From positions 310,001-374,000 of the forward strand of contig NZ_SRLQ01000002.1 of assembly GCF_004745805.1 (NCBI RefSeq): 64,000 nucleotides of DNA. The letters are read 5' to 3'. The DNA comes from Mycolicibacterium sp. CH28 (GTDB lineage: Bacteria; Actinomycetota; Actinomycetes; Mycobacteriales; Mycobacteriaceae). Of this stretch, positions 25,007 through 33,240 are shown one piece after another (position 1 is the first letter of the stretch; each line of letters begins with the position of its first letter). The notes beneath the pieces were generated by a model. The model made no database searches, was not told the origin of the DNA, and saw only the letters and a program-made list of their open reading frames with translations. A program made the position numbers and the translations under genes.

Positions 25007-25056
25007 AACTCCGCATACTGGTAGTTCCATCGGCCCCGTGTCAATATGGCCGTACA
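24986..25056. promoter_or_regulatory. Paired 14-bp direct repeats and promoter between the Rv0216-type gene and fadE3
   Basis: AATATGGCCGTACA occurs twice, at 24986-24999 and 25043-25056, 57 bp apart. The second copy overlaps a consensus minus-strand -35 TTGACA (25039-25044), which is 18 bp from a -10 CAGTAT (25015-25020). The core TATGGCCGTA is a near-palindrome. Two identical sites flanking a promoter suggest operators, with the inner site just inside the Rv0216-type reading frame. The binding protein is unknown; the GntR gene downstream of fadE3 is one candidate. Confidence 0.55.
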
Positions 25057-25082
25057 TTTACTCGGATTTGGAGCGACACCCG

Positions 25083-26240
25083 GTGAGCACTGGCCTGAAC
25101 GACGAAGAAACCTTGCTGGTGGCGACGGTCCGCGCGTTCGTCGACCGCGAGGTCAAACCCTCGGTCCGCGACGTCGAGCACGCCAACACCTATCCGGAGG
25201 CCTGGATCGAGCAGATGAAGCAGATCGGCATCTACGGCCTGGCGATCAGCGAGGAGTACGGCGGGTCGCCGGCCTCGATGCCCTGCTACGTCGAGGTGAC
25301 CCAGGAACTGGCCCGCGGCTGGATGAGCCTGGCCGGGGCGATGGGCGGGCACACCGTGGTCGCCAAGCTGCTGACCATCTTCGGCACCGAGGAGCAGAAG
25401 AAGACCTACCTACCCCCGATGGCCACCGGGGCACTGCGCGCGACGATGGCCCTGACCGAACCCGGTGGTGGTTCCGATCTGCAGAATATGACCACCGTCG
25501 CCCGTACCGACGGCGATGACCTGGTGATCACCGGGTCCAAGACCTGGATCAGCAACGCCCGCCGATCCGGTCTGATCGCGCTGCTGTGCAAGACCGATCC
25601 GCAGGCCGCACCCCGGCACACCGGCATCTCGGTGCTGCTGATCGAATCGCCCACCCCCGGCCTCACGATCTCGCGGGATCTACCCAAGCTCGGCTACAAG
25701 GGCGTGGAGTCCTGCGAGCTGGCCTTCGACAACTGCCGGGTACCGGCCTCGGCGATCCTCGGCGGCCAGCCCGGAAAGGGTTTCGGGCAGATGATGAAGG
25801 GGCTGGAGACCGGCCGCATCCAGGTGGCTTCCCGCGCGCTCGGGGTGGCGACCGCGGCCTTCGAGGACGCGCTGGCCTACGCCCAGCAGCGGGAGAGCTT
25901 CGGTCAGCCCATCTGGAAGCACCAGTCGATCGGCAACTACCTGGCCGATATGGCCACCAAGCTGACCGCGGCACGTCAGCTCACCCGCTACGCCGCCGAA
26001 CGTTACGACAGCGGCCAGCGCTGCGACATGGAGGCCGGAATGGCCAAGCTGTTCGCCTCGGAGGCGGCGATGGAGATCGCCCTCAACGCCGTCCGCATCC
26101 ACGGCGGCTACGGATACTCCACCGAGTACGACGTCGAGCGCTACTTCCGTGACGCGCCGCTGATGATCGTCGGTGAGGGCACCAACGAGATCCAGCGCAA
26201 TGTCATCGCCGCTCAACTCGTCGCCCGCGGAGGCATGTGA
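25083..26240 (+). CDS. fadE3: Acyl-CoA dehydrogenase FadE3
   Basis: 385-residue acyl-CoA dehydrogenase, the positional and sequence counterpart of Rv0215c. It has the FAD-site TEPGGGSDLQNMTTVA, TWISNARRSGLIAL, AYAQQRESFGQPIWKHQSIGNYLADMATKL and the base-bearing VGEGTNEIQRNVIAAQLV. GTG at 25083 is used because GGAG lies 9 nt upstream and the product begins like FadE3; the longer frame would translate the operator region. The last codons are duplicated in a 29-bp tandem repeat. It is probably controlled together with the divergent hotdog gene. Confidence 0.92.
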   Translation: MSTGLNDEETLLVATVRAFVDREVKPSVRDVEHANTYPEAWIEQMKQIGIYGLAISEEYGGSPASMPCYVEVTQELARGWMSLAGAMGGHTVVAKLLTIFGTEEQKKTYLPPMATGALRATMALTEPGGGSDLQNMTTVARTDGDDLVITGSKTWISNARRSGLIALLCKTDPQAAPRHTGISVLLIESPTPGLTISRDLPKLGYKGVESCELAFDNCRVPASAILGGQPGKGFGQMMKGLETGRIQVASRALGVATAAFEDALAYAQQRESFGQPIWKHQSIGNYLADMATKLTAARQLTRYAAERYDSGQRCDMEAGMAKLFASEAAMEIALNAVRIHGGYGYSTEYDVERYFRDAPLMIVGEGTNEIQRNVIAAQLVARGGM

Positions 26241-26289
26241 TGCCGACATCCGTCCTGCGAGGCATGTGATGCCGACATCAGCCCTGCGC
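26232..26289 (+). repeat. 29-bp tandem duplication at the fadE3 stop
   Basis: Two copies (26232-26260 and 26261-26289) that differ at three bases. Each contains the small palindrome GGCAT-GTG-ATGCC and one copy of the fadE3 end Gly-Met-stop. The second copy lies between fadE3 and the GntR gene, 16 bp before its ATG. Confidence 0.85.
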
Positions 26290-26304
26290 GGGACCTAGGC
26301 ACCG

Positions 26305-27096
26305 ATGAAACCCGAACCCGCGTATCAGGTTCTGCAGCAACGGCTTCGCGAGCAGATCGCGGCCGGGTCCTACCCCGACGGGGTGCGGCTGCCGACCGAA
26401 TCCGAGCTCGTCACCGAATACGGGTTGTCGCGCCAGACGGTGCGACGGGCCTTCCAGGACCTGGTGGCCGAAGGGGCGGTGTACCGGGTGCCGGGGCGCG
26501 GGACCTATGCCAATCGGGGATACCGGCCGGCGGGCAGGAGCGCAGCGACACGGGGATACCGGCCGGCGGGCAGGAGCGCAGCGACACGGGGATACCTAAG
26601 GCAGCTGGGCTCGATCGAAGACCTGATGAGCCTGTCCGAGGACACCTCGATGGAAGTGCTGCAAGGACTTTCCCGCCGCGTCGACGTCACCGCCGCCAGC
26701 CGGCTGCGACTCGAGCACGACGCCGTCTACACGGTCAGGTTCCGCCGCCTCCACGATGGCATTCCGTTCGTCGTCACCACCGTGCACCTGCCCGAATCGG
26801 TGGCGCGGCTGGTGGCCGACGGCGCCGAACTGACGACCGGCGCCGTCGGCACCAGTACGGTCATCGGCATCCTCGAGCCCCACCTGGACCACCCGATCGA
26901 CGAAGCCGCCCAGTCGATCACGGTCGCGCCCGCCGACGGCGAGGTGGCCGCGGCCCTGGGGTGCACGCCCGGGCACCCGATGCTGCGGGTGGACCGGCTG
27001 TACTCCGACACCACCGGTGCACCAGTCGAACTATCGGTCAGCCACTTCCTGCCCGAGCAGTACACCTACCGGGTCACGCTGCGGCGCTCCGGTTAG
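26305..27096 (+). CDS. GntR-family (HutC subgroup) transcriptional regulator
   Basis: 263 residues. The winged helix covers about residues 5-70, with RLPTESELVTEYGLSRQTVRRAFQDLVAEGAVYRVPGRGTYA. A UTRA effector domain covers about 100-258, with YTVRFRRLHDGIPFVVTTVHLP and MLRVDRLYSDTTGAPVELSVSHFLPEQYTY. Between them, residues 73-96 are two exact copies of YRPAGRSAATRG encoded by a 36-bp tandem repeat, which is not part of the family. It follows fadE3 by 64 bp and may regulate the fadE3 locus. The effector is unknown. It overlaps the convergent hydratase gene by 4 bp. Confidence 0.9.
   Translation: MKPEPAYQVLQQRLREQIAAGSYPDGVRLPTESELVTEYGLSRQTVRRAFQDLVAEGAVYRVPGRGTYANRGYRPAGRSAATRGYRPAGRSAATRGYLRQLGSIEDLMSLSEDTSMEVLQGLSRRVDVTAASRLRLEHDAVYTVRFRRLHDGIPFVVTTVHLPESVARLVADGAELTTGAVGTSTVIGILEPHLDHPIDEAAQSITVAPADGEVAAALGCTPGHPMLRVDRLYSDTTGAPVELSVSHFLPEQYTYRVTLRRSG
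26521..26592 (+). repeat. In-frame 36-bp tandem repeat (two copies) inside the GntR gene
   Basis: Identical copies at 26521-26556 and 26557-26592, with a partial third start (TACC) at 26593. Each encodes the 12 residues YRPAGRSAATRG. The DNA contains GGCAGGAGCGCAGCGACA, which resembles mycobacterial intergenic repetitive elements more than coding sequence. It lies in the linker between the DNA-binding and effector domains. Confidence 0.92.
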
Positions 27097-28031
27097 ACGA
27101 TCTCGTCGACCAACCCCCACTCGAGCGCGGTGGCCGCGTCGATGGTCCGCCCAGACAGCACCAAATAGGCTGTGCGCCAACGCCCGATGCGCCGGGTGAC
27201 ACTCAGCGTGCCACCCGCCCCGGGGATCAGCCCCAGCGTCAGCTCCGGCAGCCCGAGCACCGCGTCCCGCCGGCAGCTCACCCACCCGCAGAACGCGGCC
27301 ATCTCCAGCCCACTGCCCAGCACCCGGCCGTGGACCTGCGCGCGGCAGTCGCGGCCGAGCCGGGCGGCCAGCTCGTCGAGGGCCAGCGCGGGGCTGTGCC
27401 GGGTGCGGGCCAGATGCGCGGCGGCAGGATCGGCGAAGGTGCCGAACTCGCCGAGATCTCCCCCGCTGCAGAACGACGGACCGTTGCCGCTCAGCGTGAC
27501 GTCGGTGATCGTGTCGTCGAGCAGCGCGACGGTCAGCGCTTCCAGCAGTAGCGCCCGGGCGTCGGTGCTGAACGCGTTGTGCCGGGTCGGACGGTTGAAC
27601 CGGATCCGCAGACTGGGGCCGTCCCGGTCGGCCTGCACCGGGTCGGCGATATCGGGCAACGTCGCCGGGCCACGCTCGGCGAGCCAGCGGGCGAACTCTG
27701 GACCCGATTGCAGCGTGGAGTAGGCCAGCGATTCGGTGATGACCGCCGGTAGGGCGGCACCGGTCGGGTCGATGGACCTGAGCACGTCGTCGCAGACGGC
27801 ACTGGCCAGCGGCCACTGCCGGCACCGGTCGGTCAGCTCGGCCACCGTGTCCGCGACGGAGTCGACCACGACGAATCGGCGGTCTTCGTAATCGACCTCC
27901 GTCAACGCGAATGTCGCAGTGTCGAGCCAGAATTCGGCCTCCGGGGTGGCAGATTCCCCGACGGCGACCACGACACCCGGTGGACCACCCACCGGGATCG
28001 CGGGCGGATCGGACAGGTCCACGACGAACAT
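27093..28031 (-). CDS. Enoyl-CoA hydratase/isomerase family protein
   Basis: 312-residue crotonase-superfamily protein. The N-terminal 110 residues are divergent and the crotonase core follows: SLRIRFNRPTRHNAFSTDARALLLEAL, the oxyanion segment SFCSGGDLGEFGTF, then QVHGRVLGSGLEMAAFCGWV and LGLPELTLGLIPGAGGT. The Glu in LPELTLG is the family's catalytic position. The ATG at 28031 is 14 nt after the fadD4 stop, so it is the second gene of the fadD4 operon. Hydratase versus isomerase or hydrolase cannot be decided from sequence. Confidence 0.85.
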   Translation of the reverse strand: MFVVDLSDPPAIPVGGPPGVVVAVGESATPEAEFWLDTATFALTEVDYEDRRFVVVDSVADTVAELTDRCRQWPLASAVCDDVLRSIDPTGAALPAVITESLAYSTLQSGPEFARWLAERGPATLPDIADPVQADRDGPSLRIRFNRPTRHNAFSTDARALLLEALTVALLDDTITDVTLSGNGPSFCSGGDLGEFGTFADPAAAHLARTRHSPALALDELAARLGRDCRAQVHGRVLGSGLEMAAFCGWVSCRRDAVLGLPELTLGLIPGAGGTLSVTRRIGRWRTAYLVLSGRTIDAATALEWGLVDEIV

Positions 28032-28045
28032 CAGCCGGGCACTCT

Positions 28046-29575
28046 CTAGCTGGTAGCCGAGTACTTGACGATCAGCTCCTGCTTGTACAGCTTGCCGGTG
28101 TCGGTGCGGGGCAGCTGCGCCTCGAAGGAGATCGACCGCGGGCACTTGTAGTGCGCCAACCGGTCTCGCAGCCACGCCGACAGCTCTTCGGCCAACTCGT
28201 CGGTGGCATCGGCCTGGTCGACCAGTTGGACCACGCCCTTCACGCTCTGGCCCATCTCCTCGTCGGGCACGCCGAAGACGGCGGCATCCATCACCTTCGG
28301 GTGGGTGACGAGCAGGTTCTCGGCCTCCTGCGGGTAGATGTTGACCCCGCCGGAGATGATCATGTGGTGCCGCCGGTCGGTGAGGTACAGGTAGCCTTCC
28401 TCATCGAGGTAGCCGATGTCACCGACGGTCATCCAGCCCTGCGAATGCCTTGAGGCGGCGGTCTTTTCGGCGTCGTTGAGGTACTCGAAGGAGTTGCCGC
28501 CCTCGAAGTAGATCTCGCCGGGCTCGCCGGGCGGCAGTTCGTTGCCGTTCTCGTCGAGGATGTGCAGATTGCCCAGCATCGGCTTACCCACCGAACCGGG
28601 ATGGGCCAACCACTCCTCGGCGCTGATCAGCGTCGAGCCGATGGCCTCCGAGGAGGCGTAGTACTCGTCGACAATGGGCCCCCACCAGTCGATCATCTGC
28701 TTCTTGACCTCCACCGGACAGGGCGCCGCGGCGTGCATGACTCGCTGCAGAGTGGAAATGTCGTACGAGTTGCGGACGGCATCAGGCAGTTTGAGCATCC
28801 GGGTGAACATCACCGGGACGAACTGGCCGTGCGTTACGGCGTGCCGCTGGATGGCGTCCAACGTACCCTCGGCATCGAACTTCTCCATGACGACGACGGG
28901 GATTCCAGCGGACTGCATCGTCATCGACCACATCGACGGCGCCGTGTGGTAGAGCGGCGCCGGGCTCAGGTACACCCCGTTGGGGTTCATCCAGAACGAC
29001 ACGAGCGTGGCCATCAGCCCTGGCGCCTCCGACGGCGGCAGGTGCTGAAGCTCGCGCTTGATGCCCTTGGGCCGGCCGGTGGTCCCCGACGAGTACTGCA
29101 GCAGGTCGCCCTCGATCTCGTCCTCGATCGGGGTGTCCGGTTGATCGGCAACGCATTCGGGGTAGCGCTGCCAGCCGTCCAGGCCACCGCCGGCGATCAG
29201 CAGCAGCCCCGGCAGACCGTTGGGCAGCTGCTCGCCGAGTTGCTCGAGAACCGGCCGCAGCGCGGCGGACCCGACGATCGCCTTCGCCGCGGAGTTGTCG
29301 ATGATGTAGGCCGCCTCGGCCGGGGTCAGGTGGGTATTGATGGGCACGTAGTACAGCCCACTGCGGCGCGCGGCCCACATCACCGTGTGGATGTGCTCGT
29401 TGTTCTCCATGAGGATGGCGACGGCGTCACCTTCGCGCAGCCCGGCCTGTCGGAACAAGTGCGCCAACCGGTTTGCCCGGGCTTCCATCTCACCGAAGGT
29501 GACCGTCGTCCCCGACGGATACAGGATGACGGCGGGTTTGTCCGGGGTGGCCTCGGCATGCTCGCGGATCTGCAT
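28046..29575 (-). CDS. fadD4: Fatty-acid--CoA ligase FadD4
   Basis: 509-residue ANL-superfamily ligase, matched to Rv0214 by sequence and position next to the fadE3 cluster. The motifs are LLQYSSGTTGRPKGIKREL, VDEYYASSEAIGSTL, GWMTVGDIGYLDEEGYLYLTDRRHHMIISGGVNIYPQEAE and the lysine in PRTDTGKLYKQEL. The mRNA is probably leaderless: TACAGT ends 6 nt before the ATG and no ribosome site is present. A 22-bp palindrome overlaps the expected -35 region. Operon with the downstream crotonase gene, consistent with acid activation followed by beta-oxidation. Confidence 0.92.
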   Translation of the reverse strand: MQIREHAEATPDKPAVILYPSGTTVTFGEMEARANRLAHLFRQAGLREGDAVAILMENNEHIHTVMWAARRSGLYYVPINTHLTPAEAAYIIDNSAAKAIVGSAALRPVLEQLGEQLPNGLPGLLLIAGGGLDGWQRYPECVADQPDTPIEDEIEGDLLQYSSGTTGRPKGIKRELQHLPPSEAPGLMATLVSFWMNPNGVYLSPAPLYHTAPSMWSMTMQSAGIPVVVMEKFDAEGTLDAIQRHAVTHGQFVPVMFTRMLKLPDAVRNSYDISTLQRVMHAAAPCPVEVKKQMIDWWGPIVDEYYASSEAIGSTLISAEEWLAHPGSVGKPMLGNLHILDENGNELPPGEPGEIYFEGGNSFEYLNDAEKTAASRHSQGWMTVGDIGYLDEEGYLYLTDRRHHMIISGGVNIYPQEAENLLVTHPKVMDAAVFGVPDEEMGQSVKGVVQLVDQADATDELAEELSAWLRDRLAHYKCPRSISFEAQLPRTDTGKLYKQELIVKYSATS

Positions 29576-29581
29576 GGCTGC

Positions 29582-29616
29582 ACTGTACGACAGCCTAGTT
29601 GACAGCCGTCAAGTAG
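29582..29616 (-). promoter_or_regulatory. fadD4 promoter with operator palindrome
   Basis: Minus-strand -10 TACAGT (29582-29587) ends 6 nt before the fadD4 ATG. Upstream, CTAGTTGAC (29595-29603), AGCC, GTCAAGTAG (29608-29616) form a palindrome with 8 of 9 pairs matched. It covers the spacer and -35 region, so a bound repressor would block the promoter. The regulator is not known. Confidence 0.5.
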
Positions 29617-29676
29617 GCTCCGAATCAGTCGCTGCGCCGGACCCAGGCCACCAGATAGATCAACATCGCCACGCTG

Positions 29677-29823
29677 TCCTCGGGCCCTGGGGGCCCGCAT
29701 CGTCAGTCGGCTCGACCCGATGCGCCGCTTCCTCCTCGGGCCCTGGGGGCCCGCATCGTCAGTCGGCTCGACCCGATGCGCCGCTTCCTCCTCGGGCCCT
29801 GGGGGCCCGCATCGTCAGTCGGC
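29677..29823. repeat. 56-bp tandem repeat (2.6 copies) overlapping the end of pckG
   Basis: Identical units start at 29677 and 29733, and a partial third runs from 29789 to 29823. Each full unit holds a GC-rich hairpin (CGGGCCC, 3 nt, GGGCCCG). The last partial unit reaches into pckG and includes its stop (29815-29817) and last two codons, so the array looks like repeated duplication of the pckG 3' end. Read from pckG, the hairpins may act as three terminators in series. Confidence 0.92.
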
Positions 29824-31635
29824 GAGCCGCTGCTTGAGCGCTTCGAACTCGTCCTTCACCCCGGTGGGCAGCTTCTCGCCGATGAACTCGAACCACTCTT
29901 CGATCAGCGGCAGCTCGGCGCGCCACTCCTCGGGATTGACCTTCAGCGCGTCGGCGACGTCCGCCTCTTCGACGTCCAGACCGGACAGGTCCAGATCGCC
30001 GACACCGGGCACCGTGCCGATCGGCGTCGAAGCGCCGTTGGCCTTGCCCTCGACCCGCTCGATGATCCACTTCAGCACGCGGCTGTTCTCGCCGAATCCC
30101 GGCCACAGGAAGCGGCCGTCGTCGCCGCGGCGGAACCAGTTGACGAAGAAGATCTTCGGGAGCTGCGACTCGTCGGAGTTCTTGCCCAGGTCGATCCAGT
30201 GCTGGAAGTAGTCGCCGACGTTGTAGCCCAGGAACGGCAGCATCGCCATCGGGTCGCGGCGAACGGTACCGACCTTGCCCTCGGCTGCGGCGGTCTGCTC
30301 GCTGCCCAGGGTCGCGCCGATGAACACACCGTGATGCCAGTCGCGGGCCTGGGTCACCAGCGGCACCGTCGTCTTGCGGCGACCGCCGAACAGGATCGCC
30401 GAGATCGGCACGCCCTGCGGGTCGTCCCACTCCGGGGCCAGCGTCGGGCACTGCGACATCGGGGTGCAGTAGCGCGAATTCGGGTGCGCCGCGTTCACGC
30501 CGGACTCGGGCGTCCAGTCCTCGCCCTTCCAGTCGATGAGGTGCTGCGGATCGCCTTCCAGGCCCTCCCACCAGACCCCACCCTCGTCGGTCAGTGCGAC
30601 GTTGGTGAACACGGTGTTGCCCGCCTCGATGGTCCGCATCGCGTTCGGGTTGGAACTCCAGTTGGTGCCCGGCGCGACGCCGAAGAAGCCGAACTCCGGG
30701 TTGACGGCGTAGAGGCGGCCGTCCTTGCCGAACCGCATCCACGCGATGTCGTCGCCGAGGGTCTCGGCACGCCAGCCCGGGATGGTCGGCTGCAGCATTG
30801 CGAGGTTGGTCTTACCGCACGCCGACGGGAACGCCGCGGCGACGTAGTAGGCCTTGTTCTCCGGGGAGATGAGCTTGAGGATCAGCATGTGCTCGGCCAG
30901 CCAGCCCTCGTCGTGGGCCATGGCCGAGGCGATCCGCAGCGAGTAGCACTTCTTGCCCAGCAAGGCGTTGCCGCCGTAACCCGAGCCGAAGCTCCAGATC
31001 TCGCGGGTTTCAGGAAAGTGCGTGATGTACTTCGTGTCGTTGCACGGCCAGGGCACGTCAGCCTGCCCGTCCTCGAGCGGCGCGCCGATCGAGTGCAGCG
31101 CCTTGACGAAGAAGCCGTCCTCGCCCATTTTCTCCAGTGCCGCCGCGCCCATCCGGGTCATCGTGCGCATGGACACGACCACATATTCGGAGTCGGTGAT
31201 CTCCACACCCAGCTTGGGGTCCTCGGCACCGAGCGGGCCCATGCAGAACGGCACCACATACATGGTGCGGCCCCGCATACTGCCGCGGTACAGCTCGGAC
31301 ATGGTGGCGCGCATTTCGGCCGGGGCCATCCAGTTATTGGTGGGGCCGGCATCGATCTCGCGCTCGGAGCAGATGAAGGTCCGTGACTCGACGCGGGCGA
31401 CGTCGGACGGGGCTGAGCGGGCCAGGTAGGAGCTGGGCTCCTCGGAATCGCCGAGCGGAATGAACGTGCCTGCGGCCACCAGCTGCGCGCACAGACGCTG
31501 GTATTCCTCCTCGGAGCCGTCGGCGAACACCACCCGGTCAGGTTGCGTGAGTTCGGCGACCTCCTGAACCCAGGCGAGGAGCCCCTGATGCTTTGTCGGT
31601 GCGGTATCCAGACCTGGAATGGTCGCTGAAGTCAT
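29815..31635 (-). CDS. pckG: Phosphoenolpyruvate carboxykinase (GTP)
   Basis: 606 residues, the same length as the M. tuberculosis enzyme (Rv0211). It converts oxaloacetate and GTP to PEP, CO2 and GDP, a key step of gluconeogenesis from fatty acids and cholesterol. The GTP-type signature is [14 protein letters not shown], with the hyper-reactive cysteine in the kinase loop, followed by [21 protein letters not shown] and [16 protein letters not shown]. The ATG at 31635 has GGGAGA 6 nt upstream, so the longer frame is rejected. It stands alone, and its 3' end is part of the 56-bp repeat array. Confidence 0.97.
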   Translation of the reverse strand: MTSATIPGLDTAPTKHQGLLAWVQEVAELTQPDRVVFADGSEEEYQRLCAQLVAAGTFIPLGDSEEPSSYLARSAPSDVARVESRTFICSEREIDAGPTNNWMAPAEMRATMSELYRGSMRGRTMYVVPFCMGPLGAEDPKLGVEITDSEYVVVSMRTMTRMGAAALEKMGEDGFFVKALHSIGAPLEDGQADVPWPCNDTKYITHFPETREIWSFGSGYGGNALLGKKCYSLRIASAMAHDEGWLAEHMLILKLISPENKAYYVAAAFPSACGKTNLAMLQPTIPGWRAETLGDDIAWMRFGKDGRLYAVNPEFGFFGVAPGTNWSSNPNAMRTIEAGNTVFTNVALTDEGGVWWEGLEGDPQHLIDWKGEDWTPESGVNAAHPNSRYCTPMSQCPTLAPEWDDPQGVPISAILFGGRRKTTVPLVTQARDWHHGVFIGATLGSEQTAAAEGKVGTVRRDPMAMLPFLGYNVGDYFQHWIDLGKNSDESQLPKIFFVNWFRRGDDGRFLWPGFGENSRVLKWIIERVEGKANGASTPIGTVPGVGDLDLSGLDVEEADVADALKVNPEEWRAELPLIEEWFEFIGEKLPTGVKDEFEALKQRLAD

Positions 31636-31709
31636 CGGTATCTCCCGCTTTTGTGTATTACCAGTACGCAGGCCGTTTTCCGCGCCGGCGGCCACGGACC
31701 TCCCTTAAA

Positions 31710-31737
31710 AGTTAGGTTAACTCGGGTGTGATACCCG
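31710..31737. promoter_or_regulatory. Inverted repeats upstream of pckG
   Basis: Two neighbouring inverted repeats lie in the 174-bp gap upstream of pckG: AGTTA-GGT-TAACT (31710-31722) and CGGGT-GTGAT-ACCCG (31723-31737). They are about 75-100 bp before the pckG start and may be an operator or a terminator of the GTPase-like operon. No promoter could be fixed with confidence. Confidence 0.3.
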
Positions 31738-31809
31738 CGGTTAATCGGGATTATGTCCGATGACTCACAAGAACGATTCAGAAGCACTGAATCTCCCGCA
31801 TTCATCAGA

Positions 31810-33240
31810 TCAATTGGCGGCCAATTCGGCTCGAACCACCGACAGTGCCCGGGCGATGGTCGGCGCCACCTGCTCACGGGTGGCGACGGCGCGGGCCCGC
31901 GCCGCCGTATGCTCGCGGATCTCCCGGTCGATTCGGGCGACGGTTTCCTCGGCGCGGGTCCCCGCTACGGCGTCACGTTCGGCGGCGGCGCGGCTCAATG
32001 CCGACTCGGCGGCCAGCACGCGGGTGGCCACCCACTCCTCCATCGCAGTGCGCAATCCGGTGGTCACCTCCGCGACCCAGCGATCGAGCACCGCCCGATC
32101 ATGCAGCAGGCCGCGGACCCCGATCACCCATAGCGTCAGGGCCACCCCGATGACCGCGCAGCCGACGGCGCCGGCGAGGGTCCACCGTGGTGCCAGGTCG
32201 GCGAACAGCCGGCTCAGCGTCAGTGCCACCCCGAGCCCGAAACCCGCACCGAGCAGGACCATCAACCGGGTCTCGAGGCGGCGCGACCGCAGCGGCGAAA
32301 CAGTCGCGCGGAGTTGCGGTGCGGGCGTCACGGGTGGCTCGACAGCCAACCCAAGTTCGGCACCGACGTCACGCAGGCGCCGAGTCACCCCCTCGTCGAC
32401 GTCATCGGCGACCTCGGCGATCCGACGCCCGACATAGTCAATGAAGGCGGCCAGCCCGCGTCGCCGCACACCTGCCGCGTCCTCCTGTAGTTCGGTTCGC
32501 ACCGATGTGCAGCGATTGCGAGCGAAGTAGGACAGCTGCACGCGGGCCTGCTGAACCCGGCTGCGTACCTCGATGGTCCGCTCGGACTTCTCCAGCCGGT
32601 ACTGCTGCAGTGCCGCCCCGCGCTGCTCACGCAGGACGGCCAGCCGCGCCTCGCGCCCGGTGCCGGCCGCCTGCCGATCCAGCCACCGGTTCTCGGTGAG
32701 TAGTCGATTCTCCCAGGCGCGCAAGCGATTTCGTCGCGGCAATGATCCGTCACTCACGGCGGCACGCAGCACCTCGACGAGATCGTCGACAACCGGTGCG
32801 CCCAGGTCGGGGGCCGCCGCGGCACCGACCCAGGGCACGTCGGCATACCGGGGATCATGGTCGGCCAGCAGCGCGCGATCGGCCTCGAGCACCTGCCGCC
32901 AGGTGCGGTGCACGTCGATCTTGGACACCACCGCAATCACCGCGTCGGTGTCGGCGGCAGCGGCGTCCAGCAGCGCGCAGTCCGAGCCGGTCAGCGGTGC
33001 GGTCGCCGAGACCACGAACACCACGGCGCTGGGCACCTGCCCGGCGGGCAGGTCGGCGGCTTCGACGAAGACGCAGTCCGGCAGCCGCTCCTGCAGTGCC
33101 GCCAGCGCGGCGCTGGTACCGGCCAGCCACGGGCCGGTGACCAGAATCGCGTCCCGGCGCACGACCGCCGGAGCCGGCAGGTCCGCATCGATCCGGGCGA
33201 GCATGGCGTCGGGGTCGGCATCAGGGTCGGCGGCGGTCAT
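31810..33240 (-). CDS. Rv0210-type P-loop GTPase-like membrane protein
   Basis: 476 residues, unknown function. The N-terminal part is a GTPase-like fold with a degenerate P-loop region (VTGPWLAGTSAALAAL), a beta-strand AVVFVVSATAPLTGSD and a G4-like VSKIDVHRTW. Long charged helices follow (ENRWLDRQAAGTGREARLAVLREQRGAALQQYRLEK). Two membrane segments lie near residues 335-385, and a final helical region may be a coiled coil. This order recalls bacterial dynamin-like proteins. The ATG at 33240 overlaps the upstream stop (ATGA), so the two GTPase-like genes are coupled. It corresponds to Rv0210 by position. Confidence 0.72.
   Translation of the reverse strand: MTAADPDADPDAMLARIDADLPAPAVVRRDAILVTGPWLAGTSAALAALQERLPDCVFVEAADLPAGQVPSAVVFVVSATAPLTGSDCALLDAAAADTDAVIAVVSKIDVHRTWRQVLEADRALLADHDPRYADVPWVGAAAAPDLGAPVVDDLVEVLRAAVSDGSLPRRNRLRAWENRLLTENRWLDRQAAGTGREARLAVLREQRGAALQQYRLEKSERTIEVRSRVQQARVQLSYFARNRCTSVRTELQEDAAGVRRRGLAAFIDYVGRRIAEVADDVDEGVTRRLRDVGAELGLAVEPPVTPAPQLRATVSPLRSRRLETRLMVLLGAGFGLGVALTLSRLFADLAPRWTLAGAVGCAVIGVALTLWVIGVRGLLHDRAVLDRWVAEVTTGLRTAMEEWVATRVLAAESALSRAAAERDAVAGTRAEETVARIDREIREHTAARARAVATREQVAPTIARALSVVRAELAAN

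Noticed and set aside
29677..29823. CRISPR-like appearance of the 56-bp repeats
   Set aside because: Units are directly adjacent with no unique spacers and include the end of pckG, so this is a tandem duplication and not a CRISPR array.
31710..31722. Possible IdeR iron box upstream of pckG (GTTAGGTTAACT)
   Set aside because: It shares TTAGGTTA with the IdeR consensus, but the second half does not match and pckG is not an expected IdeR target.
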